DNA of 64,000 nt from Prosthecobacter sp. SYSU 5D2 (GCF_039655865.1 NZ_JBBYXL010000005.1:62001-126000), one strand, 5' to 3'. Counted from the first letter of the stretch, positions 25,976-34,937 are shown. Program-made: numbers and translations. The notes: generated by a model not told the origin, from the letters alone.

Positions 25976-27157
25976 ATGCATCGTCTCCTTGCCTTCAGCC
26001 TGGTGCTGGCTGCGCTTTCCTCCTGTCAGCGCGCCCAGCAGAAATCCAATGCCGCAGCCCCGCCTCCGCCGGTAACGGTGGCCAAAGCCCTGGATACCGA
26101 ATTGATTGAATGGGATGAATTCATCGGCCGGCTGGCGGCTCCGCAAGCGGTGGAAATCCGCGCCCGGGTTTCCGGCTATCTGGCGGAGATCCACTTCCGT
26201 GAAGGCAGCGATGTGAAGGCTGGCGACCTTCTTTTCACCATTGACCGGCGGCCCTACCAAGCCGTGGTGGACCGCACCCAGGCGGATGTGGAGCGCGCCC
26301 AGGTGCGGCTGGAGCTGGCCAAGATGGAAGCCCGGCGTGCAAAAGCGCTCATTGAGTCCAAGGCCATCGCCGTGGAGGAGATTGACCAGCGCAACCAGGC
26401 CCTGGCCGAAGCGGAGGCCAGCCTGCGCTCAGCCAAAGCCACCGATTCCCAGGCCCGGCTGGACCTGGAATTCACCGAATTGCGCTCCCCCATCAGCGGC
26501 CGCATTGGCAATGTGCTCATCACCCAGGGAAACCTGATCAATGGCGGCACCAACAACTCCAATGCCAGTGTGCTGACCACCATCGTCTCTGTGGATCCGA
26601 TCCACTGCTATCTGGATGTGGATGAGCAGAGCGCGCTCAAATACCGTGAACTGCGCCGCCTGGGCCAGCGCGCCAGCGCCCTGGATGAGCAGATCCCGGC
26701 GGAAATGGCCCTGGCCAATGAGCAGGGCTATCCGCATAAAGGGCATATTGATTTTGTGGACAACCGTCTCGACCCCGGCACCGGCGTCATCCGCTCACGC
26801 GCCCTTTTCCCCAATCCTGGCGGCCTCATGGCTCCGGGCTTCTTCGCCCGTGTGCGCATCCCCGGCAGCGGGAAATACAGAGGTCTTTTGGTTCAAGACA
26901 ACGCCGTCGGCAGCGACCAGGGCAAACCTTTCCTGTATATCGTCGGCCAGGACGAAACCGTGAAGCAGGTGCCCGTGGAACTGGGCCCCATGCATGAGGG
27001 CATGCGCGTAGTGAAAACCGGCATCACCAAGGATGACCGCATCATCGTCAACGGCATGGCCCTGGTCCGCAACGGCACGAAAGTGACGGTGAAGGAGGAA
27101 CTCGAGATGAAAACCGCCATGCTGCCTGCGGCGGCGGCAAGCTCAACGAAGCAATGA
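25976..27157 (+). CDS. RND efflux periplasmic adaptor (MexA/AcrA family), lipoprotein
   Basis: A 393-residue membrane fusion protein. The signal peptide ends in a lipobox with Cys17 (LAALSSC). The barrel-sandwich half-motifs VEIRARVSGYLAEIHFREGS and LEFTELRSPISGRIGNVLIT flank a coiled-coil hairpin (about residues 95-160, VERAQVRLELAKMEARRAKA). A beta-barrel and membrane-proximal domain follow. It bridges an inner-membrane RND pump to an outer-membrane TolC-like channel. The cognate pump gene lies at 27703, but the usual short spacer is replaced by a divergent toxin-antitoxin module. The end of this gene overlaps the toxin remnant by 15 bp. An upstream in-frame ATG at 25880 gives a non-homologous leader. 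Confidence 0.92.
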   Translation: MHRLLAFSLVLAALSSCQRAQQKSNAAAPPPPVTVAKALDTELIEWDEFIGRLAAPQAVEIRARVSGYLAEIHFREGSDVKAGDLLFTIDRRPYQAVVDRTQADVERAQVRLELAKMEARRAKALIESKAIAVEEIDQRNQALAEAEASLRSAKATDSQARLDLEFTELRSPISGRIGNVLITQGNLINGGTNNSNASVLTTIVSVDPIHCYLDVDEQSALKYRELRRLGQRASALDEQIPAEMALANEQGYPHKGHIDFVDNRLDPGTGVIRSRALFPNPGGLMAPGFFARVRIPGSGKYRGLLVQDNAVGSDQGKPFLYIVGQDETVKQVPVELGPMHEGMRVVKTGITKDDRIIVNGMALVRNGTKVTVKEELEMKTAMLPAAAASSTKQ

Positions 27158-27437
27158 TCGCTTCAGCAGCTGCTTCCTGTGCAAAACCAGGCCTATTCTA
27201 AGTTCATCACCGGCGATTTTATGGATAATGCGATAATTCCCCACATGAGCGTCGAGCCAGCCGCTGGCGGGGAACTCATGAATGGGATGGGATTTCACAG
27301 GATTGGCAGCCAGCCACTCCGCCCGTTCCATGATTCTGCCGATTTGCGCCTGGGGCATGGGTCTCCGAGTCTTCAGCAATGAAGGCATGAATGGAGCGCA
27401 GGTGCTGACGCGCCCGAAATGACCAAACTATCTTCAC
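27143..27437 (-). pseudogene. ParE-family toxin gene with an apparent frameshift
   Basis: Two overlapping minus-strand frames together make one ParE/RelE-superfamily toxin of about 97 residues. The first starts at a GTG (27437) that overlaps the antitoxin stop and encodes VKIVWSFRARQHLRSIHAFI and AEDSETHA. The second continues QAQIGRIMERAEWLAANP, WLDAHVGNYRIIHKIAGDEL and ends at 27143. They meet at a run of four C on the minus strand (27352-27355). Removing one C joins them into a full toxin. Either the gene is inactivated, or the run is a sequencing error. An in-frame ATG at 27388 would give an N-truncated 81-residue product lacking the first helices. Confidence 0.75.
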
Positions 27438-27682
27438 AATACCGGTGCGAATTCCTTTTTCATATCCTCATGCGAAACGACCCTTCCAGATGCAAAGTCA
27501 GACTCGGCGGCATCCAGTTGCTCTCTGAGGTAAAACTTGTGCATCAATTCATCCCAGGTGGCTTCTTCAGGCAGGTCACGAATGATCTCCGAAGCGAGTT
27601 CCTTCACCTTGGGCTTGGGGGTCGTTGCGACAACGCTCATGTCTGAAAGATGCTTCATCCCTGCCTTTTTGCAATCTCGCAT
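27434..27682 (-). CDS. Antitoxin of the ParE-type module
   Basis: An 82-residue antitoxin-like protein. The core ELASEIIRDLPEEATWDELM, then HKFYLREQLDAAESDFASGR and VVSHEDMKKEF, matches a widespread small antitoxin family that precedes ParE/RelE toxins. The N-terminal DNA-binding part is short. Two starts have Shine-Dalgarno support: 27682 (GGAGGAG about 8 nt upstream) and 27658 (AAGG, MKHLSDMS). The stop TGA overlaps the toxin's GTG start, a typical coupling in such modules. The pair sits between an RND adaptor and its pump, on the opposite strand. Confidence 0.8.
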   Translation of the reverse strand: MRDCKKAGMKHLSDMSVVATTPKPKVKELASEIIRDLPEEATWDELMHKFYLREQLDAAESDFASGRVVSHEDMKKEFAPVL

Positions 27683-27702
27683 TCACTCGTCTCCTCCCCC
27701 CA

Positions 27703-30700
27703 ATGAACATCGCCCGCTTCTTCGTTGACCGGCCCATTTTTGCCACGGTCCTCAGCATTGTCATCACCCTGCTGGGGGGCCTGTCATACTTCGGCCTGGC
27801 GGTGAACCAATACCCGGATGTGGTGCCTCCCACCGTGGTGGTGACCGCCACCTACCCGGGGGCCAATGCCCAGACGGTGGCGGATACCGTGGCCACGCCG
27901 CTGGAGCAGGAAATCAACGGCGTGGAGGGCATGCTTTACCTCTCGTCATCCTGTACCAACGACGGGCGCATGAACCTGACGGTGACCTTTGCCCTGGGCA
28001 CCGATCTCAACCAGTCGCAGGTGCTGGTGCAAAACCGGGTGAATGCCGCCCTGCCTCGTCTTCCAGAAGATGTTCGGCGGCTGGGCGTGCTGGCGCAGAA
28101 ACGCTCGCCCGACCTGACGCTGGCCATCCAGTTCTATTCCCCGGATGATTCGCGGGATGTGATTTACCTGTCCAACTACGTGCTGCTGCAGGTGCAGAAC
28201 CAGATCGCCCGTCTGCCGGGCGTGGCGGAGGCATCCACACTCGGTGGGCTGGACTTCTCCATGCGCATCTGGCTGGACCCGGACAAGATCGCCGGTCGCA
28301 ACCTGACCGCAGGAGATGTGCTGCGCGCCATCCGCGAGCAGAACGTGCAGGTGGCTGCCGGCCAGCTCGGTGCGATGCCTGCGCCGGAAGGGAACAGTTT
28401 TAATTACACCCTGACCACCAAAGGCCGTCTCATCACCCCGGAGGAATTCGGGGACATCGTCATCAAAACGAATGAGGACGGCCAGGTCATTCGCGTGGGC
28501 GATGTGGCCCGCATCGAACTGGGAGCCCGGGACTATGCGGTGAAAAGTTACATGGACGGCAAGAACGCCGTGTCCCTGCGGGTCTTCCAGCTTCCTGGAA
28601 CGAACGCACTGGAGACCGCCGACGGCGTGTATGCCAAGATGGAAGAGCTGAAAAAGCGCTTCCCGCCGGGAGTGGACTATCGCATCAATTACGACCCGAC
28701 CCGCTTTGTCCGTGCCTCCATGGAATCTGTGCTCTGGACCCTGCTGGAGGCGCTGGTGCTGGTGGTGTTTGTCGTCGTGGTTTTCCTGCAAAACTGGCGT
28801 GCCTCCCTCATTCCCCTGCTGGCTGTGCCGGTCTCCCTGGTGGGCACCCTGGCCCTGATGCAGGCCTTTGGATTCACGCTGAACAACCTGTCTCTTTTCG
28901 GCCTGGTGCTCTCTATCGGGATCGTGGTGGATGATGCCATTGTGGTGGTGGAAAATGTAGAGCGCCACATCGCCAAAGGCCAGTCGCCCCGGCAGGCGAC
29001 CATTCTGGCCATGAAGGAGGTGACGGGGCCGATTATTGCCATGTCGCTGGTGCTTTTCGCCGTGTTCGTCCCCACCGCTTTCCTGGGCGGCATCACGGGT
29101 GAGTTTTACCGCCAGTTTGCTCTCACCATCGCCGGTTCCACCGCCATCTCGGCCTTCAATTCCCTGACGCTCAGCCCGGCCCTCACCGCCCTGTTGCTGC
29201 CTCCTCACGGCTCCAAGCCGGACATGCTTCAGCGTTGCATCAATTTCACGTTCGGGTGGTTTTTCCGCATCTTTAACACCTTCTTTGAAAAGGTCTCCAA
29301 CCTCTTCGGCAGACTGGTCGGCAAGCTGGTACGCATCGGCATCATCATCCTGTTTGTCTATGGCGGCCTCATCGGTCTCTCCGCGCATCTTTTCAAGATC
29401 ACCCCGACCGGCTTCATCCCCAGCATGGACATGGGCTACCTCATTGTGGTGGCGCAGCTTCCTGACGGCGCCTCTTTTGAGCGGTCCGATGCCATCGTGC
29501 GTGAGCTGGATGCCATTGCGCGGGAAACCCCTGGCATCGCCCACACCTTCGGCATTTCCGGTTATTCATCCGTGCTCCAGGCCAACCAGTCCAACGTTGG
29601 CGCCGCGTTCCTGGTCTTCGATCCGCATGAGCTGCGCAAAGACCCCTCGCTAAGCGCCAATGCTATCGTGGAGACGATGAAAAAACGCTTCTCCAGCATC
29701 CAGGGCGGGCGTGTCATCGTGCTGCCGCCGCCCTCGCTCCGCGGTCTGGGCAATGCCGGCGGCTTCAAATTCCAGGTGCAGGACCTGAACAATGCGGGAC
29801 TTGGGCCTCTTCAGGAGGCCACTAACCTTTTGCAAGAAGCGCTCAGCAAGGAGCCGGGTTTCACCTCCATCATTTCCGGCTTCCGCGCCAATACGCCGCA
29901 GTTCTTCCTGGATATTGACCGGCGGGCCGCCAAGAACATGGGTGTCTCCCTGGCGGACATCAATGAGACCCTTCAGGTGTATCTGGGCTCTGCGTATGTG
30001 AACGACTTCAACCTCTTTGGCCGCACCTACCAGGTCACCGCCATGGCGGAGCCGCGCTTCCGCGTGCGCCCTGAGGATGTGCTGCACCTGCAAACACGCA
30101 ATCAAGCAGGGGACATGGTACCTCTGGGTGCCCTGGTGAAAATCAGCCGCATTGGCGGCCCGGACCGGGTGGCCCGGTATAACATGTATGTGACGGCGGA
30201 CATCAACGGCAGCACACTGCCTGGCATCAGCTCCGGCCAGATGGTGGAGACGGTGGAAAGACTGGCCGCTGAAAAACTGCCGGATGGATTTGCCATCGAA
30301 TGGACGGACCTGACCTATCAGCAGCTACTGGCGGGGGATACCATCATGTTCGTCTTCCCGCTTTGCGTGCTGTTTGTCTTCCTCGTGCTGGCCGCCCAGT
30401 ATGAAAGCTGGAGCCTGCCGCTGGCGGTCATCCTCATTGTGCCGATGTGTTTGTTAGGCGCGCTGGCCGGGGTGTGGTCACGGGAAATGGATAACAACAT
30501 CTTCACGCAGATCGGCCTCGTCGTGCTGGTGGCGCTGGCGGCGAAAAACGCCATCCTCATCATCGAATTTGCCCGTCAGCTCCAGGAGGAGGGCATGGAC
30601 CGTTTTGAGGCGGCCAAGGAGGCCACCAAGCTGCGCTTCCGTCCCATCCTGATGACCAGCTTTGCCTTCATCCTCGGCGTGCTGCCGCTGGTCATCGCAC

Positions 30701-30867
30701 GCGGTCCTGGGGCGGAAATCCGCCAGGCTCTCGGCACCGCCGTCTTCTTTGGGATGATCGGCGTGACCTTCTTCGGCCTGCTGTTTACCCCCGTGTTCTT
30801 TGTCCTGCTGAGCCGCAAGGTGAAAAAGAAAACCGAAGATGCCCACGCTCACGTTACCGAACTGTGA
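27703..30867 (+). CDS. RND multidrug efflux pump, HAE-1 type (AcrB/MexB family)
   Basis: A 1,054-residue inner-membrane proton antiporter from the ATG at 27703 (MNIARFFVDRPIFATVLSIV). Features include the porter domains, twelve transmembrane helices, the TM4 relay Asp pair in GIVVDDAIVVVENVERH, the FRPILMTSFAFILGVLPL segment and an internal repeat of the large periplasmic loops. It trimerises and exports hydrophobic compounds with the adaptor encoded at 25976 and a TolC-like channel that is not in the window. A low-molecular-weight phosphatase gene overlaps its stop by 4 bp. No local regulator gene was seen. Confidence 0.95.
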   Translation: MNIARFFVDRPIFATVLSIVITLLGGLSYFGLAVNQYPDVVPPTVVVTATYPGANAQTVADTVATPLEQEINGVEGMLYLSSSCTNDGRMNLTVTFALGTDLNQSQVLVQNRVNAALPRLPEDVRRLGVLAQKRSPDLTLAIQFYSPDDSRDVIYLSNYVLLQVQNQIARLPGVAEASTLGGLDFSMRIWLDPDKIAGRNLTAGDVLRAIREQNVQVAAGQLGAMPAPEGNSFNYTLTTKGRLITPEEFGDIVIKTNEDGQVIRVGDVARIELGARDYAVKSYMDGKNAVSLRVFQLPGTNALETADGVYAKMEELKKRFPPGVDYRINYDPTRFVRASMESVLWTLLEALVLVVFVVVVFLQNWRASLIPLLAVPVSLVGTLALMQAFGFTLNNLSLFGLVLSIGIVVDDAIVVVENVERHIAKGQSPRQATILAMKEVTGPIIAMSLVLFAVFVPTAFLGGITGEFYRQFALTIAGSTAISAFNSLTLSPALTALLLPPHGSKPDMLQRCINFTFGWFFRIFNTFFEKVSNLFGRLVGKLVRIGIIILFVYGGLIGLSAHLFKITPTGFIPSMDMGYLIVVAQLPDGASFERSDAIVRELDAIARETPGIAHTFGISGYSSVLQANQSNVGAAFLVFDPHELRKDPSLSANAIVETMKKRFSSIQGGRVIVLPPPSLRGLGNAGGFKFQVQDLNNAGLGPLQEATNLLQEALSKEPGFTSIISGFRANTPQFFLDIDRRAAKNMGVSLADINETLQVYLGSAYVNDFNLFGRTYQVTAMAEPRFRVRPEDVLHLQTRNQAGDMVPLGALVKISRIGGPDRVARYNMYVTADINGSTLPGISSGQMVETVERLAAEKLPDGFAIEWTDLTYQQLLAGDTIMFVFPLCVLFVFLVLAAQYESWSLPLAVILIVPMCLLGALAGVWSREMDNNIFTQIGLVVLVALAAKNAILIIEFARQLQEEGMDRFEAAKEATKLRFRPILMTSFAFILGVLPLVIARGPGAEIRQALGTAVFFGMIGVTFFGLLFTPVFFVLLSRKVKKKTEDAHAHVTEL

Positions 30868-31193
30868 AGCTGCTTTTTCTCTGTTCCCGCAACCTCTGGC
30901 GCAGCCCCACGGCGGAAGCCATTTATCAAAACGACCCCCGGGTGCAGGTGCGCTCAGCGGGCATCAGTGCTGCCGCCCGCATCCGTGTGACGGAAAAGCT
31001 GCTGCGCTGGGCCGACCTCATCTGCGTGATGGAGCACTGGCAAAAGAAACGCCTGCGAGACGACTTCCCGGAGCTCTTTCGTGATCTGGACATCCAGGTG
31101 CTGGACATTCCCGATGAGTACCAGCCGATGGACCCGGCGCTCATCGAGATGATCCGTGAGCGGGTGGAACCTTTGCTCGCCACCGGGCATTAA
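30864..31193 (+). CDS. Low-molecular-weight phosphotyrosine phosphatase-like protein
   Basis: A 109-residue protein starting with GTG at 30864, overlapping the RND stop (GTGA). The P-loop is FLCSRNLWRSPTAEA, which fits C-x5-R-S of the low-molecular-weight tyrosine phosphatase superfamily. The C-terminal part is shorter than in classical Wzb-type enzymes (about 145 residues), and the general-acid loop DP is replaced by a LDIPDEYQPMDP segment with two candidate Asp residues. Similar short proteins exist as 'protein tyrosine phosphatase' in many genomes. The substrate is unknown. Coupling to the RND gene suggests cotranscription. Confidence 0.75.
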   Translation: MKLLFLCSRNLWRSPTAEAIYQNDPRVQVRSAGISAAARIRVTEKLLRWADLICVMEHWQKKRLRDDFPELFRDLDIQVLDIPDEYQPMDPALIEMIRERVEPLLATGH

Positions 31194-31223
31194 AAAAGCG
31201 GCAGACCCAAAAGGCCTGCCGCT
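31191..31223 (-). terminator. Rho-independent terminator of the Cys-rich secreted protein gene
   Basis: An 8-bp stem AGCGGCAG (31197-31204) with CTGCCGCT (31216-31223), followed on the minus strand by a run of six T. It lies between convergent genes and directly after the phosphatase stop. Confidence 0.82.
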
Positions 31224-31242
31224 GATGAAATGATGGCTGAAA

Positions 31243-31602
31243 TTACTGGCGCACTTCCTTGATGTGCTTGTCAGGAGCCGCATCAAAGGTGGCCTTGCTA
31301 GCGGCATCCGCAAAAGCGACCTGGCGGGCGTAAGTCACCTTTTTGGAAGGATCCGCCTTCTTTTTGCTCAGCGGGCACTGGACGCCATTGAAGGTGAGGA
31401 TGTTGCTCAAATAGGCCTTAGGGGTCGTATTGAACTGGCTCACGCAACGGTCACAACAGACGGCCACCGTTTTGCTGTAATTGCTGGTGATGGCGGCATT
31501 GGCCGGCTTGCCGGTAATGGGGCAGACAGTGTTCAAGGGTTCAGCAGCAGGAGCCAGGGTCGCAAAAGCGGCGACAGCGAGGAGAGAAAGAAGGTGTTTC
31601 AT
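31243..31602 (-). CDS. Secreted small protein with CP-x-TG and CC-x-x-C motifs
   Basis: A 119-residue exported protein. The signal peptide is about residues 1-20 (KHLLSLLAVAAFATLAPAAE). Two Cys motifs follow: TVCPITGKPANAA, and VAVCCDRCVSQFNTTP. A further Cys lies in FNGVQCPLSKKK. The pattern resembles YHS/TRASH-type metal-binding modules, in which CPVTGKP and CC..C motifs bind metal. Function is inferred to be periplasmic metal binding or trafficking, but is not proven. It has its own terminator and stands alone, divergent from a TauE-like gene. Confidence 0.65.
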   Translation of the reverse strand: MKHLLSLLAVAAFATLAPAAEPLNTVCPITGKPANAAITSNYSKTVAVCCDRCVSQFNTTPKAYLSNILTFNGVQCPLSKKKADPSKKVTYARQVAFADAASKATFDAAPDKHIKEVRQ

Positions 31603-31695
31603 AGGGGCAGTGTTTTTGTCTGTCTTTATGACGTAACAAGAGATAACGGATTCAAACGTTTTTCAGCAATTAAAAATACAAACCTTTTCTCCCCC

Positions 31696-32067
31696 ATGCC
31701 ATTTTCTGAAATCCTGACCTGCCTGGGCATTGGCATCATCAGCGGTGTTGTAGCGGCCCTGTGCGGCGTGGGCGGCGGGGTGGTAATGGTGCCGGCCTTT
31801 GTTTTCCTCCTGGCCATGCCGCAGAAAATGGCCGTGGCCACCAGCCTGGCCATCATCATTCCCACCGCTCTGATGGCCACCACGCAGAACACCCGCAATG
31901 ACCTGGTCAACTGGAAGGTGGCGGCCATCACGGCCATCTCGGCCTCCATCTTCGCCTACTACGGCGCAGGCTGGCTGAAGACCATGAGCAACGAGACCCT
32001 GACCCGCATCTTCGGCACCATCCTGGTCGTCTTCGGCCTGCGCATGCTCCTTCAGGGGAAGGCGTAA
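31696..32067 (+). CDS. Half-size TauE/SafE-type membrane transporter
   Basis: A 123-residue membrane protein. It starts at ATG 31696 (MPFSEILTCLGIGIISGVVA) and has about four hydrophobic helices. The motif SGVVAALCGVGGGVVMVPAF is the N-terminal TauE/SafE (TSUP) signature. The family normally has two such halves (about 250 residues), so this copy would have to dimerise. A long upstream open frame is not part of the protein. Half-size TSUP proteins do occur in other bacteria. Family members export sulfite, sulfonates or organic acids. The substrate here is unknown. Confidence 0.8.
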   Translation: MPFSEILTCLGIGIISGVVAALCGVGGGVVMVPAFVFLLAMPQKMAVATSLAIIIPTALMATTQNTRNDLVNWKVAAITAISASIFAYYGAGWLKTMSNETLTRIFGTILVVFGLRMLLQGKA

Positions 32068-32116
32068 CCGTTCTTTCCTTGTTGCGCGAATCCCGGCCTG
32101 CCGCCACCATCGCGCC

Positions 32117-32920
32117 ATGTTGAAACTTGGCCTCATCGGATGCGGAAAAATGGGCGGCGCACTTCTGCGCGGCGTGGAAAAGGCATTGGGCAGCGCGGAG
32201 CTGTCAGTCTCCCTGAGCGATGTGGTGCCCGCCGCTGTGGAGGCGCTGCAGAATTCCCTGACCTGCCTGACCTCCGCAGGCACACCCGCTCAGGTGGGCA
32301 TTGAATCTGACGTGGTGCTGCTGGCCGTGAAACCGGGGGATATGAAAAACCTGTGTGAGGGCCTAGCCAAGCTGGAAGGCAGCCGCCTTTTCATCAGCAT
32401 TGCCGCTGGCATCCCGATCAAGGACCTGGAAACCTGGCTGGGCGGCGAGCAGCGGGTCATCCGCTGCATGCCGAATACCCCTGCGCTTGTCGCCACTGGA
32501 GCAGCAGCTTTTTCACGTGGAGCCAAAGCCACCGCCGAGGACGCCGCGATGGCCGTCAAAATCCTCGGCAGCGTCGGCACCGCCGATGAAGTTTCTGAAA
32601 AGCTGCTGGATGCCGTCACCGGCCTCAGCGGCAGCGGCCCTGCCTATGTTTATACCATCATCGAGGCCCTTTCAGACGGCGGAGTGCTCATGGGCCTGCC
32701 CCGTGCAGCCGCCCTGCGTCTGGCGGCCCAAACCGTGGCCGGAGCAGCCCAGATGGTGCTGGAAACGGGCAAACACCCTGCCGCCCTGCGGGATGAAGTG
32801 ACCAGCCCCGGCGGAACCACCATCGCTGGTCTTGAGCAACTCGAAGCCCACGGCCTCCGCCACGCCCTCATTCAGGCGGTGCGCAAAGCCACGGAACGCA
32901 GCCAAGCTCTGGGAGCCTGA
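32117..32920 (+). CDS. proC: Pyrroline-5-carboxylate reductase
   Basis: A 267-residue enzyme of standard length. The Rossmann motif LGLIGCGKMGGALLRG is at the N-terminus, then VVLLAVKPGDM and CMPNTPALV. The C-terminal dimer domain has SGSGPAYVYTIIEALSDGGV and DEVTSPGGTTIAGLEQLE. It reduces pyrroline-5-carboxylate to proline with NADPH in the cytosol. Its stop is 28 bp from the stop of the convergent asnB gene. No other proline genes are present. Confidence 0.94.
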   Translation: MLKLGLIGCGKMGGALLRGVEKALGSAELSVSLSDVVPAAVEALQNSLTCLTSAGTPAQVGIESDVVLLAVKPGDMKNLCEGLAKLEGSRLFISIAAGIPIKDLETWLGGEQRVIRCMPNTPALVATGAAAFSRGAKATAEDAAMAVKILGSVGTADEVSEKLLDAVTGLSGSGPAYVYTIIEALSDGGVLMGLPRAAALRLAAQTVAGAAQMVLETGKHPAALRDEVTSPGGTTIAGLEQLEAHGLRHALIQAVRKATERSQALGA

Positions 32921-32948
32921 ACCCGCCTTCCGCCGCGTTTGCCGTTGC

Positions 32949-34937
32949 CTACGGGATCGTGACCGGAGCCACGGCCCCAGCGTGACTGGGCAGCTCGGAA
33001 AGACTGCCCTCAATGAACTGGTGGTGCCAGAGCTGCGTGGCCACCACGGCCGCCAGCCCCATCTCCACCGACAGACGCGGCAGCGAGCCGTCCCGCATCT
33101 CCTTGTACGCCTTGCGCCAGTGGCGCACTTCCTTGGCATCAAAGTAGCCTGTGCGTTTGAGCGAGTCTTCACTGAGAAGCTGGGCCACGAAGGGCGGTTC
33201 AGGATCCATGTGAAAGCTGTCCAGCGGAGCGCGAAAAATGACCTTGCCGCGTTTGTAAATGGATTCCGGCAGCCAGCGCTCCGCCAGCAGACGGAGAAGA
33301 TGTTTGTCGCGGAAGCCCTTCAGCTTCCAGTCCGGGTGCAGCTGGGCGCAGAAATCAAAAACGTCTTCATCCAGGAAGGGATACCGCACTTCCACGGAAG
33401 AGTTCATCGCCACGCGATCACCTTTGCCCTGAAGCAGGTGGCCAGCCAGGGTCACGCGGCCCGCCACCCAGATGCCACGGTTCAGTGGCGACCATTTTTT
33501 GGCACGGTCCAGGTTCATGCCCAGCCCTGCCCAGGGATCGGTGGACTCCCGGAGCTGATGCATTGATTCGGAGTAAAACCGCAGTTTGGAAAGTCCCAGA
33601 AGCCCATAGGAATCAATCCAGGCATTCGGCCCGCCCACATTTGCTTCTGTACGCTGGCGGAACCATTTGGGATATTGGGGCACCTTGCTCACCCGCAGGA
33701 AAGCGCGACGGGCATAATCGCTCACACGCAGCCCTGGCATCATGTCCAGATAACCCGCCAGTTTCGCCGCCTTGTACCAGGGATAGCCCACCAGCCATTC
33801 ATCCGCGCCTTCGCCGGTCAGCACCACTTTTTGGCCACAGGCGTGCACTTTTTGGGCGAGCTGTAAAAGAGCCGCGCAGGAGGTGTCAATGACGGGTGCC
33901 TCAGCTGCGTTGATCAGCTTTGGATAAGTGACCAAAGCGTCTTCATTTCTGAATTCCTGCACCACAGGCGGCGGTGCGCCAATGAACTTGGCCACCATGC
34001 TGGCGGCATCCAGTTCATCCAGCTCCGGGTGGTCCACCTGGACGGTGTAGGTGGAGATGGACTTACCCCGCAGGTGGCAGGCCAGGGCCAGGATCATGCT
34101 GGAATCCACCCCACCGGAGAGATAAGAGCCCACCGGCACATCCGCCCGCAGGCGTTTGTCCACGGCTCGGAGCATCACGGCCTCAAATTCATCCACCAGC
34201 TTTTTTTGGTCCGGCTGCGGTTCTTCCTGCCCGGCATCCGGGAAGTCCATTTCCCAGTATTTCCGCTCCCGGACACCGGCATTGCCTCCATGGGCATGAC
34301 CAGGCAGCACTTCCAAAAAATGCGCTGGAGGCAGCATCTGCACGCCTTCAAAACAGGTGATCGGTCCTGGCAGCGCGGAAAACGTAAACACGTGGTCAAT
34401 CCCCCGGCGGTCCGGGCGGGCGGGCACCATTCCAGAGGCCAGCAGGCTCTTGATCTCTGAGGCAAACAGCAGCCAGTCTCCCTGGCGGGACCAGTAAAGC
34501 GGAGCAATGCCAAAACGGTCACGGCCTAACATTAACTTCTGCTGTTTTTCATCCCATAAAGCGATGGCGAACTGGCCGCGCAAGCGCGCAAACATGCCCT
34601 CCTGGCTCTCCTCCCACATGTGCGGAATGATCTCCGTATCACAGTGTGTGACCAGACTGTGCCCGCGAGACATCAGGTCCGCCCGCTTTTCCACATGGTC
34701 GAAAAGTTCTCCATTGAAGACCACAGAGACATTCCGGTCTTCGTTGTGCATCGGCTGCTGGCCGTCTGCTAAACCGACAATGCTCAGCCGCCGGGAAGCC
34801 ATGGCCAGACCCGGGCGCATGAAGAAACCCTCTTCATCGGGTCCCCGATGATAAAGCGCCCGGGACATTCGTTGAATGACCTCATCGGGCACGGTGCGCC
34901 TGCCCGCCATATCCATCACGCCTGCAATACCACACAT
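32949..34937 (-). CDS. asnB: Asparagine synthetase (glutamine-hydrolysing), AsnB type
   Basis: A 662-residue class II glutamine amidotransferase with synthetase domain. The N-terminal nucleophile is Cys2 (MCGIAGVMD), followed by RGPDEEGFF and ALYHRG motifs. The synthetase part has the PP-loop SGGVDSSMILALACHL and ends with VRYPFLDEDVFDFCAQL and GKVIFRAPLDSF. It could make asparagine or, as AsnB paralogues do in secondary metabolism and surface-polymer clusters, amidate another carboxylate. Its start faces the PKS gene across a 300-bp AT-rich intergenic region with dyad symmetry, so co-regulation with the lipid cluster is possible. That is inference only. Confidence 0.88.
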   Translation of the reverse strand: MCGIAGVMDMAGRRTVPDEVIQRMSRALYHRGPDEEGFFMRPGLAMASRRLSIVGLADGQQPMHNEDRNVSVVFNGELFDHVEKRADLMSRGHSLVTHCDTEIIPHMWEESQEGMFARLRGQFAIALWDEKQQKLMLGRDRFGIAPLYWSRQGDWLLFASEIKSLLASGMVPARPDRRGIDHVFTFSALPGPITCFEGVQMLPPAHFLEVLPGHAHGGNAGVRERKYWEMDFPDAGQEEPQPDQKKLVDEFEAVMLRAVDKRLRADVPVGSYLSGGVDSSMILALACHLRGKSISTYTVQVDHPELDELDAASMVAKFIGAPPPVVQEFRNEDALVTYPKLINAAEAPVIDTSCAALLQLAQKVHACGQKVVLTGEGADEWLVGYPWYKAAKLAGYLDMMPGLRVSDYARRAFLRVSKVPQYPKWFRQRTEANVGGPNAWIDSYGLLGLSKLRFYSESMHQLRESTDPWAGLGMNLDRAKKWSPLNRGIWVAGRVTLAGHLLQGKGDRVAMNSSVEVRYPFLDEDVFDFCAQLHPDWKLKGFRDKHLLRLLAERWLPESIYKRGKVIFRAPLDSFHMDPEPPFVAQLLSEDSLKRTGYFDAKEVRHWRKAYKEMRDGSLPRLSVEMGLAAVVATQLWHHQFIEGSLSELPSHAGAVAPVTIP

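Noticed and set aside
27946-29544. A 532-codon minus-strand frame opposite the RND pump
   Set aside because: Antisense to a clear HAE-1 pump; composition is His/Gln/Gly-rich and unlike a real protein.
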